Shown here: in pieces, positions 1 to 6,850 of the stretch | Position numbering within the stretch: position 1 is the stretch's first letter | Layout: the number at the start of each line of letters is the position of its first letter | Source: Candidatus Peribacteraceae bacterium | GTDB taxonomy: Bacteria > Patescibacteriota > Gracilibacteria > Peribacterales > Peribacteraceae | NCBI GenBank assembly: GCA_028703445.1 | Contig: JAQVMW010000004.1 | Location: forward strand, 52,127 to 116,126 | Reading direction: 5' to 3' | Length of the DNA: 64,000 nt | Made by a program: the position numbers and the translations under genes | The notes under the pieces: generated by a model | Database searches by the model: none | What the model saw: the letters and a program-made list of their open reading frames with translations, nothing else | Told to the model about the DNA's origin: nothing

Positions 1-305
1 AGCACATCTTCATCGAGATGCTTGCGCGCACAATAGAGGGAATAGGCATTGTTCGTCGTCTGGAACTTCTCGTTCTTCTCAAAAGAGAATGCTACGTCGG
101 GGTACCGCCTCGTGCAGTATTCAACAATGCACTCGCTTCTGTACCCTGTGCACAAGACGATAGACGTTACATGGTGCTGGAGAAGCGCGTCGATCTGCCA
201 TCCAAGAATGGGTTTTCCATGCACCTCAACGAGCGCCTTCGGGATGTCGTCAGTCAACGGACGTAAGCGGGTCCCCTGGCCGGCTGCGAGAATGATCGCT
301 TTCAT
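1..305 (-). CDS. Sugar/choline-phosphate nucleotidyltransferase, N-terminal part (cut by window edge)
   Basis: Absent from the ORF track because it runs off the left edge. Reading the minus strand from the ATG at 305 gives MKAIILAAGQGTRLRPLT, the signature of NTP_transferase enzymes, in which the GxGTRLxPLT loop binds the nucleotide phosphates. A second stretch, LVEVHGKPILGWQIDAL, matches the family's PKALxxxxGKPxL segment. The later TNNAYSL motif resembles LicC-type choline-phosphate or sugar-phosphate nucleotidyltransferases. The expected reaction is NTP + phosphorylated substrate to NDP-activated product, in the cytoplasm, for surface polymer synthesis. About 101 residues are visible of a usual 230-350. 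It is the last visible gene of a minus-strand run with the proline-rich gene and recG. The substrate cannot be assigned. Confidence 0.85.
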   Translation of the reverse strand, partial: MKAIILAAGQGTRLRPLTDDIPKALVEVHGKPILGWQIDALLQHHVTSIVLCTGYRSECIVEYCTRRYPDVAFSFEKNEKFQTTNNAYSLYCARKHLDEDV

Positions 306-372
306 AGGTCACATCCGTTCCGGTAAACAACAAGGCAAGAGAAATTACCCGACGAAGAAAGGGAGGGAGGCA

Positions 373-1005
373 TCACAGTCCCAACTGCTTGCGGATCTCC
401 GCCGCCTGGTCCTGTTCCTGACCGCGTGCGGCCTGCTGCACCGAGATCGCCTGCAGATCGCGCCAGTCCTCGGCATGCTTCTGCTCCAGCTTCTGGAGCT
501 GCAGAAGATGTTTGGGCGAAAGCTCCGAGAACTTATGCTTCTCCTCCTCCAGAATCTTCTGGAGCTCATCGATCTGGAACTGCGAGAGCTTGGGAATCGC
601 CATGATGATGCGCCACTTCTCGTCGCGCGTGAGCGAGATCGATCCGCGCAGGAATGTCAGAAACTTCTGGTCGTCGAACTTGGTCTCGGGATGCGCGGGG
701 ACGGGAATCTTGTCGTTCGTGAGAGCCGACGTGATGCTGCCGAACCGGTAGTTGCCCACCTCTGCGAGAATCTTGAGATCCTCGTCATCGAATCCCATCT
801 CCTTCGTCGCTTTGGTGCCCGGAGGCGGAGGCGGCGGACCCTGGTCCGCCTGAGGCGCTGCGCCGTCCTGCGCACCACCGGCCTGCTGCCCCTGCTGAGG
901 AGGCGGGGGCGGGGGCGAACCGAACACCTGCGTGGGATCAAGTCCGCCGGCGGGAACCGGATCGCCCGGTCGGGGGGGCTGTGGAGGAATGGGGGTTTGA
1001 GCCAT
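373..1005 (-). CDS. Proline-rich, C-terminally helical protein of unknown function
   Basis: 210 residues starting MAQTPIPPQPP. Residues 1-65 are proline/glycine/glutamine-rich with PPPPPP runs and look disordered. The remainder is charged and helical, ending in a likely coiled coil (about 130-205). There is no signal peptide or membrane segment. The helical part around WRIIMAIPKLSQFQIDELQ resembles the product of the gene at 42.9 kb (YWVNILPVMTPEQIQNLK), so the two may share a small helical domain. It starts 23 nt after the recG stop on the same strand and is followed after 67 nt by the nucleotidyltransferase, so an operon is likely. I do not recognise a function. Confidence 0.8.
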   Translation of the reverse strand: MAQTPIPPQPPRPGDPVPAGGLDPTQVFGSPPPPPPQQGQQAGGAQDGAAPQADQGPPPPPPGTKATKEMGFDDEDLKILAEVGNYRFGSITSALTNDKIPVPAHPETKFDDQKFLTFLRGSISLTRDEKWRIIMAIPKLSQFQIDELQKILEEEKHKFSELSPKHLLQLQKLEQKHAEDWRDLQAISVQQAARGQEQDQAAEIRKQLGL

Positions 1006-1028
1006 AGAAACAAGAGAAAGAGACTGTT

Positions 1029-3098
1029 CTAGAGTCTAGCAGCCAATCCGCTCCCGGCAAATGGCTTTTCGCCCAAAGTGCGCTCCGCCGCCCGCCTCGC
1101 CCGCACGATGAATTCCGGCTGCACGAACTCCTGGAAGGCGCCGAAGGAAAACCCACTCTGGCGCGTGCCAAACAGCTCTCCGAAGCCACGGAGCTTCAGG
1201 TCGATCTCGGCAAGGATGAACCCGCTGTCGTGCTCCTCCATGGCCTTGAGACGGGGTGAGCGTGCCTGTTCGACCGTGGTGGTGGCGAGAAAACAATTGC
1301 TCTGATGTTCCCCGCGTCCCACACGCCCGCGAAACTGATGCAGCTGCGCGAGTCCGAATCGCTCCGCCCCTTCGATGAGCATGATCGAGGCATTCGGCAC
1401 GTCGATGCCCACTTCGATGACCGCCGTCGAAACGAGCAGGTCTACCTGCCGCTCCTTGAACAATCGCATAATCCGCTGCTTCTCCCTGGGCTGCATCCGG
1501 CCGTGCAGAACCGCAATGCGTCGTCGCGGAAAGCTTTCTTTAAGCCTTCGTTCCTCGTTCTCCACACTCTTTACCTCGGCCATTTCCTCATGATCTGAAG
1601 CAGTGATCAGCGGACAGATCACAAATACCTGCCTTCCCTCTCCAATCTGCTGGTCGATGAACCGTTCCACGGTGACGCGGTCGCGGGGCGAGACCACCTT
1701 CGTGTGGATTTTCTTGCGGTTGCCGGGCTTCTCGAGCAGAACCGAGAGATCATGGTGCCCGTACGCGGTGAGCGCGAGCGTGCGGGGAATCGGCGTTGCC
1801 GTCATCGTGAGCACATGCGGACTCCCCTTCTCCTGCAAACGGACGCGCTGATCCACGCCGAAGCGGTGCTGCTCATCGACGATGACAAACTTGAGATCGG
1901 CGAATGTCACCGCCTCCTGAATGAGCGCATGCGTCCCGATGACGATATCCGTCTTGCCCTCTGCCACGGACCGGCGCATTGCTGCGGCATCCGCCGCGCG
2001 GAGCGATCCGACGAGCAGTGACACTGTCGGCATGCGGAACACAGGCACCCGCTCCCCTTTCGCGCGTCGCGCCGCCAGATCGTTGTGAAGCGCAACGAGC
2101 ATGCGCGCGATCGTTTCGGCATGCTGACGCGCGAGCACCTCCGTGGGCACCATGAGGGCACACTGGCCTCCGTGCGCGAGCACGTTTGCCATCACGGCCG
2201 CGGCCACCAGCGTCTTGCCCGAACCCACATCCCCTTCGAGCAGCCGCGACATGGCCGTGTCTTTCTCCATGTCCCGCAGGATCTCGTAGATCGCGATCTT
2301 CTGACTCTTCGTCGGCGTGAACTTGAGCGTCTGGAAGAACGCCTTGATGATTTCCGGATCCATGGGGATCTTCAGCCGCTCCTGCCGGAACCGCTGCCAT
2401 TCCTGCCGCTGTGTCAGCGCCTCAAGCTGGATGCGATACATCTCTTCAAACGCCAGCCGTTCGCGGGCGCGGGCAACGTCCTCCGGCTTCCCGGGGAAGT
2501 GGAGCGCCTCGATGGCCATCGCACGGGAGAGCAGATGCTCCTCCTCCAGAACTTCTTTCGGAAGCGTTTCAGGGAGATTCCGCATGACGCTCCGAAGGAA
2601 GACCATCTTCTCCCGTAGCCATTTCGTTGAAATGATGTCGTGCTGCGGATAGATCGGCACCAGGCGTCCGGCATGCACGAGCGGACGCGTTCCGGCACGC
2701 TCGAACTGCGGACTCATCATCTTGAGCTTGTATCCTTCCTCCTCAATCTTTCCGGTCAAAACGACCTCGTCGCCATCGGTCAGCATGCGCTTGACGTGCG
2801 GCTGGTTGAACCAAACCACCTCCGCACTGTCACCGTTCAGATCCATGAAGAGCGCCTTCACGAGCATTTTCCGTTTGCGCGTGCGCACAAGTTCGATGCG
2901 GCTCACCGTCCCGCGCACCGTCACCTTCTCGCCCAGGGGCGCATCGCCGATCGTCTGGATCTGGCTCAGGTCTTCGTGCGCCCGGGGCAAGTACCCCGCA
3001 AGTTGTTCCACGGTCTCGATGCTCATGGCCTTCAGCGCATCGATGAACGCCGGCGTGGTCCGGAGGAGTGCCACGGTGAGGGAATCGCTGAGTTTCAC
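1029..3098 (-). CDS. recG: ATP-dependent DNA helicase RecG
   Basis: RecG remodels stalled replication forks and Holliday junctions. Visible elements in order are an OB-fold wedge domain (about residues 40-140), superfamily-2 motif I GDVGSGKT, the RecG-type DEQHRFG box, motif III TATPIPRT, and the C-terminal helicase half with GRVGRGEHQS and the DLKLRGFGELFGTRQSG segment. Length (689 aa) is normal. The ORF track extends to 3158, but the family begins near the GTG at 3098 (VKLSDSLTVALL); the extra 20 residues look non-conserved, so I choose 3098. Downstream on the same strand come the proline-rich gene and the nucleotidyltransferase. A strong terminator upstream (3183-3214) isolates it from the gene at 3240-3521. 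Confidence 0.95.
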   Translation of the reverse strand: MKLSDSLTVALLRTTPAFIDALKAMSIETVEQLAGYLPRAHEDLSQIQTIGDAPLGEKVTVRGTVSRIELVRTRKRKMLVKALFMDLNGDSAEVVWFNQPHVKRMLTDGDEVVLTGKIEEEGYKLKMMSPQFERAGTRPLVHAGRLVPIYPQHDIISTKWLREKMVFLRSVMRNLPETLPKEVLEEEHLLSRAMAIEALHFPGKPEDVARARERLAFEEMYRIQLEALTQRQEWQRFRQERLKIPMDPEIIKAFFQTLKFTPTKSQKIAIYEILRDMEKDTAMSRLLEGDVGSGKTLVAAAVMANVLAHGGQCALMVPTEVLARQHAETIARMLVALHNDLAARRAKGERVPVFRMPTVSLLVGSLRAADAAAMRRSVAEGKTDIVIGTHALIQEAVTFADLKFVIVDEQHRFGVDQRVRLQEKGSPHVLTMTATPIPRTLALTAYGHHDLSVLLEKPGNRKKIHTKVVSPRDRVTVERFIDQQIGEGRQVFVICPLITASDHEEMAEVKSVENEERRLKESFPRRRIAVLHGRMQPREKQRIMRLFKERQVDLLVSTAVIEVGIDVPNASIMLIEGAERFGLAQLHQFRGRVGRGEHQSNCFLATTTVEQARSPRLKAMEEHDSGFILAEIDLKLRGFGELFGTRQSGFSFGAFQEFVQPEFIVRARRAAERTLGEKPFAGSGLAARL

Positions 3099-3182
3099 GG
3101 AGAAATCATACGCGAGAAGCGGCCAGCGAACAGCTGTCAGTATTCGGCATGTTCGCACGCCGATCGCCGATCACTGCACGCT

Positions 3183-3214
3183 CAAAAAGGCCTTCCACGC
3201 GCGTGGAAGGCCTT
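3183..3214 (-). terminator. Intrinsic terminator downstream of the 3240-3521 gene
   Basis: A perfect 28-nt palindrome (AAGGCCTTCCACGC and its complement, 3187-3214) is followed on the minus strand by a run of T. It lies just after the stop of the small membrane protein gene and upstream of recG. Confidence 0.85.
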
Positions 3215-3239
3215 CGTTCACTCTCTCTTCGAGGACCGT

Positions 3240-3521
3240 TTACCCTTCGAGAACTTTTCGGACATCGACCAGCTCGCCTGTGCTCCTGGGAACCTTCCTC
3301 CTCCTACTCCTCCTACTCCTCCTCCAACTGAGAAAGCATTCCACCAGGCAACCGAGCCCCACGAGCGTGAAAACAAGCGGCCATGCGACCATTGTCAATC
3401 CCATGAAAAAGAGTTCCTCCGGGGCGCGGTAATACCACCCATCGTCCTGGAGCCATACGAGCCCTATCCCTACTGCGAGGTACACGCACAAACCACCTAT
3501 CATCAACACGATTATTCCCAC
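3240..3521 (-). CDS. Small two-helix membrane protein
   Basis: 93 residues if started at the GTG at 3521; an ATG 18 nt further in gives a protein starting MIGGLCVYL. Two hydrophobic segments are visible (about residues 2-24 and 38-62), followed by a basic tail with RRSRRSRRRK, which suggests the C-terminus is cytoplasmic. A strong terminator follows directly. There is no recognisable domain. The start is uncertain because no Shine-Dalgarno sequence is evident. Confidence 0.6.
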   Translation of the reverse strand: MGIIVLMIGGLCVYLAVGIGLVWLQDDGWYYRAPEELFFMGLTMVAWPLVFTLVGLGCLVECFLSWRRSRRSRRRKVPRSTGELVDVRKVLEG

Positions 3522-3617
3522 GGAACATCTCCATTTCTCCTCGATGTTGTGAGAGAGCGAACATATGGCACAGTATCACTTTTGGTCGGTGCAACAACGC
3601 GGTATCCTTCCTTTCAT

Positions 3618-4082
3618 ATGAAATACCTCGCCGCCCTCGGCCTCTCTCTCCTTCAGCTCACATTCCCTTTCGGCACCCTCGCTACGAACATAGAGGAGGA
3701 GCTCACATCCGAGCAGGTGCAGGAACAGCAGTGGGATACCGAGTGTCGTGCCACCCTCCCGTACGGCCAGGGCGATTTGGAAGCCGCGCTGCTCTTCAGG
3801 CTTCGCCAGTGCGTCAACCGCAAGCAGAATGCGTGGACGATCGAGCAGAAGCTCGCGCAGGAACGTGAGCGTTTGAGCCAGCGCTCTGAGCGCGAAAGGG
3901 CGCGCCGCGAAAACGTGCTCTCCCGCCTGCGCTCCGGCGTGCAGCAGCGCATCGAAAATGCCCTTCCGCGTCGTGCCGAGCAGGGCACGCTCCTCCTGCG
4001 CTATCGCACCCGCCGTCGGTATCAGGAGGTGCACCAGAATATCCGGCAACCGGGGAGCACGAATGCCACGACGGAGGATTAG
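3618..4082 (+). CDS. Secreted helical protein of unknown function
   Basis: 154 residues. The ATG at 3618 gives a clean signal peptide (MKYLAALGLSLLQLTFPFGTLA). The rest is highly charged with long Arg/Glu/Gln-rich helices (about 55-130), probably coiled coil, and two cysteines. The longer ORF in the track (2640-4082) is an antisense shadow of recG joined to this gene and is not credible upstream of 3618. It is transcribed away from the 3240-3521 gene, and its 3' end abuts repeat element R1. The function is unknown; export to or across the membrane is the only safe statement. Confidence 0.65.
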   Translation: MKYLAALGLSLLQLTFPFGTLATNIEEELTSEQVQEQQWDTECRATLPYGQGDLEAALLFRLRQCVNRKQNAWTIEQKLAQERERLSQRSERERARRENVLSRLRSGVQQRIENALPRRAEQGTLLLRYRTRRRYQEVHQNIRQPGSTNATTED

Positions 4083-4245
4083 GGAGTACAAACCTCCATC
4101 CCCCCGCCCGTACCGATCCTCGGTACGGATCGGGCGGGCCAACCCCTTCCTCCACAAAAGGAAGGGGAGCACATCAAACGGTGAAACAACTACAAACACA
4201 AACATTCCCCCTCTTTGTGGAGAGGGGGCGAGGGGGAGAGGAAAA
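4081..4245 (-). repeat. Interspersed repeat R1, copy A, carrying a nested hairpin
   Basis: Read on the minus strand this matches 23093-23225 on the plus strand. Shared blocks are CTCTCCCCCT, GGGGGAATGTTT, TGTTTGTAGTTGTT, CTCCCCTTCCTT and GGGGGATGGAGGTT. Copy A has two extra segments relative to copy B: about 15 nt (around 4169-4183) and the CCCGCCCG hairpin at 4103-4138. It fills the intergenic space between the secreted protein and the GerMN gene. Confidence 0.8.
4103..4138. repeat. CCCGCCCG-TACCGA hairpin element, copy 1
   Basis: Stem CCCGCCCG/CGGGCGGG encloses an inner stem TACCGA/TCGGTA. The same architecture with different loop bases is found at 5298-5332. Here it sits inside repeat R1, where the other R1 copy has no such insert. 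Confidence 0.75.
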
Positions 4246-5190
4246 TTACGGCTGCAATATCTCTGCATCAGACATTCCTTCCACTGCGATCGTCACTTCC
4301 TTCACGAACGGGAACTGCCTGAGCGTGCGCTCGATCTGAGAGCGGATGGCCGCAACACGGCAGGATCCGGCAACCCCTTCCACAAGTGCTTTGTTGAACG
4401 TTACGGTCACGTTCCCGTCGTCATCCTTCAGCGAGCGAACGATGAGTCCATCAGGGAGAACCGAGAAAAATCCTTGCCGCTGTTCCAAAATGCCGGGACC
4501 GCTGATGAGCTCCCGAAGAGATGCGGCAAGCAAATCCTCGGAGACCGAAACGCGGCGGGCAACGGGGTAGGAAACGTCGCAGTACATCGTTTTGGGATCG
4601 CGCTCAGTGTTCCCGAAAAAGGCTTTGATTTCCACGGAGGCAATGGGAGGGAACCGAACGGGAATGACTACTGCCTGCTCCAGGAGCTTCCCCTTCTGCG
4701 TAAAGAGCGAAACCGTCAGCGTCCCTCCGGTGCCGAGCGGTCGCGGAAAAGAAACCGACGCGCTGAAAGGGACGATCTGGCCGGAAAGTGCTTTGGGCAA
4801 GGGAATGCGATCCTCCGCCAGTGCAAACTCATCTCTATCCGTAAGGAGCAGACGCGCAGTCGTTCCACTCCCAATGCGCACATCACCCTCTACGACCAAA
4901 GGCAATGCAATAGCCTGATCCGAACGGGGTTCCACGATACGCAGTCTGCTGTCAGCGGACGCATAGTAGATTGCGTTGCCGGCGATGCAGCGCGGCGGAG
5001 AGGTCTGTTCCACCGGGAACTTCAGTTGCTGGCAGGAGGCGAAGTCCACGGCAGCCGCTCTCTTCGAGGGCGCGACATCCGGGCACCATGCGGCGGAACA
5101 GAAGAAGAATAACCCGGCACCCGCAGCAAGCAGGAGGAGAAGGAGTGAAGCCAGCAAAATGCCGATGATCGTGCGATGGAAGGCGGTCAC
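4246..5190 (-). CDS. Membrane-anchored Gmad2/GerMN-domain protein
   Basis: 314 residues from a GTG start. One N-terminal transmembrane or uncleaved signal segment (about residues 8-30) is followed by an extracytoplasmic region with several Cys. Residues about 85-185 (RIVEPRSDQAI...LPLVVEGDV) look like the Gmad2 immunoglobulin-like domain of spore-germination proteins. Residues about 190-310 (VEIKAFFGN...LLAASLRELISGP) match the GerMN fold. In non-sporulating bacteria such proteins are envelope-associated with no settled role. It faces tRNA-Pro across the 5.2-5.5 kb intergenic region, and its 3' end lies next to repeat R1. Domain calls rest on pattern only. Confidence 0.75.
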   Translation of the reverse strand: MTAFHRTIIGILLASLLLLLLAAGAGLFFFCSAAWCPDVAPSKRAAAVDFASCQQLKFPVEQTSPPRCIAGNAIYYASADSRLRIVEPRSDQAIALPLVVEGDVRIGSGTTARLLLTDRDEFALAEDRIPLPKALSGQIVPFSASVSFPRPLGTGGTLTVSLFTQKGKLLEQAVVIPVRFPPIASVEIKAFFGNTERDPKTMYCDVSYPVARRVSVSEDLLAASLRELISGPGILEQRQGFFSVLPDGLIVRSLKDDDGNVTVTFNKALVEGVAGSCRVAAIRSQIERTLRQFPFVKEVTIAVEGMSDAEILQP

Positions 5191-5297
5191 GAGCAGCTAT
5201 CCTACCAGAAAGTTCCTTACGATCCTGTCTTTCAGGAAGAGGAACAAATCCCCTGTCCCACCTGCGTCCCTCTGCTAGGATGACACGCATCGTGGTG

Positions 5298-5332
5298 CCC
5301 GCCCGTACCGAACGTCGGTACGTTCGGGCGGG
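5298..5332. repeat. CCCGCCCG-TACCGA hairpin element, copy 2
   Basis: Outer stem CCCGCCCG/CGGGCGGG and inner stem TACCGA/TCGGTA with an ACG loop, the same layout as 4103-4138. It lies in the 330-nt gap between the GerMN gene and tRNA-Pro. The rest of the gap holds only the tRNA-like fragment listed next. Confidence 0.75.
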
Positions 5333-5393
5333 TAGATCATTTGCCCAGTCCAGTGCTTGCGGGATGTCATGAAAGAACGCACGCTCTCCCCCA

Positions 5394-5492
5394 CGACATG
5401 ATCTATTATTCCACCAGTATCAATCGGGGTGTAGCTCAGTTGCCCAGCACCGCTCTGCGGTGCGTCATAAATAAGACGCGCTCTACCCCGAC
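5394..5492 (+). repeat. Degenerate duplicate of the tRNA-Pro promoter region and 5' end
   Basis: About 47 nt here (ACATGATCTAT...CAATCGGGGTGTAGCTCAGTTG) repeat nearly exactly at 5491-5539, immediately upstream of and into the real tRNA-Pro. After the shared AGCTCAGTTG this copy diverges into a GCACCGC/GCGGTGC hairpin and then GCTCTACCCCGA, which could re-form an acceptor-like stem with CGGGGTGTAG. It has no T-arm or anticodon arm, so it is a tRNA-like pseudogene. Confidence 0.7.
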
Positions 5493-5520
5493 ATGATCTA
5501 TCATTCCATCAGTATCAATT

Positions 5521-5596
5521 CGGGGTGTAGCTCAGTTGGTAGAGCGCACGGTTCGGGACCGTGAGGTCGAAGGTTCGAGTCCTTTCACCCCGACCA
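5521..5596 (+). tRNA. tRNA-Pro (anticodon CGG), CCA encoded
   Basis: The acceptor stem CGGGGTG/CACCCCG, D-arm GCTC/GAGC, anticodon stem CACGG/CCGTG with loop TTCGGGA, and T-loop TTCGAGT all fold. The 3' end carries discriminator A and an encoded CCA. The anticodon CGG reads the proline codon CCG. The 5' 47 nt including the upstream flank are duplicated at 5394. Confidence 0.95.
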
Positions 5597-5727
5597 AATA
5601 ATCCTCGCAAATAGTTGACGAGAACTTAAATCGGTTTATTTTGACCTAAGCTCTTTCGGACATCGGTTTCTGTGTGCGCACACAGGATTGTCTCTAGAGC
5701 CACGACACTCATTTCGAGGAGATAGCC

Positions 5728-6306
5728 ATGAAGGTCTTCACAACCGGTCGGGTTGCACAACTGTGCAAGGTCACCGCCCGTACGGTGGCAAAGGCGTGGT
5801 TCGACACCGGCAAGCTCAAGGGATACCGGATCCCCGGCTCTCAGGACCGACGGATCCCGCGCGAGTATCTGCTTAGGTTTCTCAGGGATGGCGAGGGTCG
5901 GATCAAGCCCGCTGTTCGCAAGAATGCTATTGCCACCCTTGAGGACATGGCGCTCGCAAAGGTCCTCGTCTTCACCGACGACCAGGCATTGCGTGACATC
6001 GTCCGCAACGCGCTTCCGACGGATCAGGGTTTCAAGGTTGAGTTCTGTGGGAATTGTGCAATCGACTGCATCGGCGCGATTGCATTTGGTCCCGATGTCA
6101 TTCTCTTCGACTCTATCTTCAATGGAGGATACATCGAGGAAATCGCACGCGAGGTCAACCTTGACCCGCAACCGACGTTTGCAGCCATCGTCAGTGCCGG
6201 CTGCCATGTCGGCGAGACTTTCCGCGAGCAATTCGAAATGCCGATCAATGCGGATGTGCTTGCCCGACGGCTACGCGAGTTGGTCCGCTTCCACAAGGAC
6301 ATCTGA
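5728..6306 (+). CDS. HTH regulator with a degenerate receiver-like C-terminal domain
   Basis: 192 residues. Residues about 4-50 (TTGRVAQLCKVTARTVAKAWF, then GYRIPGSQDRRIPREYL) form a MerR/excisionase-type winged helix-turn-helix that binds DNA. Residues about 75-185 have an alternating beta-alpha pattern resembling a CheY receiver (KVLVFTDD..., DVILFDSIF), but the acidic pocket and conserved lysine are not clearly retained, so phosphorylation is doubtful. A good Shine-Dalgarno (AGGAGAT) precedes the ATG, unlike many neighbours. It lies 131 nt after tRNA-Pro and ends before a strong hairpin. I recall this HTH type as common in Planctomycetes, which would fit transfer next to a tRNA; that is an inference. 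Confidence 0.8.
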   Translation: MKVFTTGRVAQLCKVTARTVAKAWFDTGKLKGYRIPGSQDRRIPREYLLRFLRDGEGRIKPAVRKNAIATLEDMALAKVLVFTDDQALRDIVRNALPTDQGFKVEFCGNCAIDCIGAIAFGPDVILFDSIFNGGYIEEIAREVNLDPQPTFAAIVSAGCHVGETFREQFEMPINADVLARRLRELVRFHKDI

Positions 6307-6344
6307 AACCGAAAGAGCTGTGGGAATCCTGCATTCCCGACATG

Positions 6345-6375
6345 ATATGCCCCGTCGCTACGCGACGGGGCATAT
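6345..6375 (+). terminator. Strong hairpin, probable terminator of the HTH regulator gene
   Basis: A 14-bp perfect stem (ATATGCCCCGTCGC and its complement) with a TAC loop, 38 nt after the regulator stop. Only a weak T-rich stretch follows (GGTTTG), so termination efficiency is uncertain. It separates the regulator from the ilvA promoter. Confidence 0.6.
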
Positions 6376-6378
6376 GGT

Positions 6379-6406
6379 TTGACATCGGAATCAAAACTCC
6401 TAGAAT
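6379..6406 (+). promoter_or_regulatory. Sigma-70 type promoter of the ilvA leader/operon
   Basis: TTGACA (6379-6384), 16-nt spacer, TAGAAT (6401-6406). The leader peptide ATG is only 8 nt further on, so transcription should begin at or next to the start codon. Confidence 0.75.
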
Positions 6407-6414
6407 CCCGTCAC

Positions 6415-6471
6415 ATGGCACTCCGCGCCATTATCAGCAGCATGATTATTACCCCCGCCACCCAGGCGTGA
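6415..6471 (+). CDS. Putative Ile/Thr-containing leader peptide upstream of ilvA
   Basis: An 18-codon ORF, too short for the track, encodes MALRAIISSMIITPATQA with two Ile-Ile pairs and two Thr. It begins 8 nt after a consensus -10 box, so the message would be leaderless. It is followed by GGAAGTAG directly after the stop and by a short GC hairpin plus six T before the first structural gene. This is the layout of amino-acid attenuation leaders of the ilv and thr kind, and the regulated enzyme, threonine dehydratase, is the isoleucine-pathway entry enzyme. Function as a regulatory leader is inferred. The codon content could be chance in such a short ORF. Confidence 0.5.
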   Translation: MALRAIISSMIITPATQA

Positions 6472-6524
6472 GGAAGTAGCTGCTGACTTGTATTCCCCTA
6501 CTCCCCGCGCCCAGCGGGTTTTTT
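6472..6524 (+). promoter_or_regulatory. Possible attenuator: antiterminator pairing and intrinsic terminator
   Basis: Terminator stem CCCGC/GCGGG (6504-6508 and 6514-6518) is followed by TTTTTT, ending 2 nt before the first structural gene. A competing pairing, GGAAGTAG (6472-6479) with CTACTCC (6498-6504), has seven pairs and one bulged A. It uses sequence abutting the leader stop codon and overlaps the terminator arm by one base. A ribosome at the leader stop would hide 6472-6479 and favour termination; a ribosome stalled on Ile codons would leave it free. The stem is short and the overlap small. Confidence 0.45.
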
Positions 6525-6526
6525 GT

Positions 6527-6850
6527 ATGTCCACAATTGATGCACAATCATCGGCTCTGGAATCCCTCGTCCTGCTCGTCTATCCACCCATTGGAGCAGA
6601 TGGAACACACATGCCTGACACGCTGCATATGGAGCTGACACATGCCAAGCGCTTCTGCCGGGCGCGACTGGCCCATGCGCTTGCCGATCTCCCCCCTGAT
6701 CATTGCATACAACTATTGACTGAGCGGCGCACTGCGCTCGAAGCATTCGTTCAGGAATGTGCGGAAAACGAATCGGCCGGTTTGCCTCCGACTATCGAAC
6801 ATATCGCTTTGCGCCTGCGTCGTCTCGTTCTTTCCCCTTCCGTCGCATGA
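6527..6850 (+). CDS. Small conserved-context protein translationally coupled to ilvA
   Basis: 107 residues from the ATG at 6527 (MSTIDAQSSALESLVLLV). The track start at 6488 lies inside the putative attenuator and is rejected. It is mainly helical, with several Cys and His, and has no signal peptide. Its TGA overlaps the ilvA ATG in an ATGA arrangement, which strongly suggests coupled expression and makes it a real gene. I do not recognise a family. Confidence 0.65.
   Translation: MSTIDAQSSALESLVLLVYPPIGADGTHMPDTLHMELTHAKRFCRARLAHALADLPPDHCIQLLTERRTALEAFVQECAENESAGLPPTIEHIALRLRRLVLSPSVA

Noticed and set aside
49-1032. 327-aa plus-strand ORF
   Set aside because: Antisense to the nucleotidyltransferase and proline-rich gene, both of which show recognisable or protein-like sequence on the minus strand; Leu/Arg-rich shadow composition.
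2640-3617. N-terminal part of the 480-aa plus-strand ORF 2640-4082
   Set aside because: Lies antisense to recG and the 3240-3521 gene. Only the part from the ATG at 3618, which starts with a signal peptide, is credible.
3576-4268. 230-aa minus-strand ORF
   Set aside because: Covers the secreted-protein gene and repeat R1 in antisense; no start context or motif.
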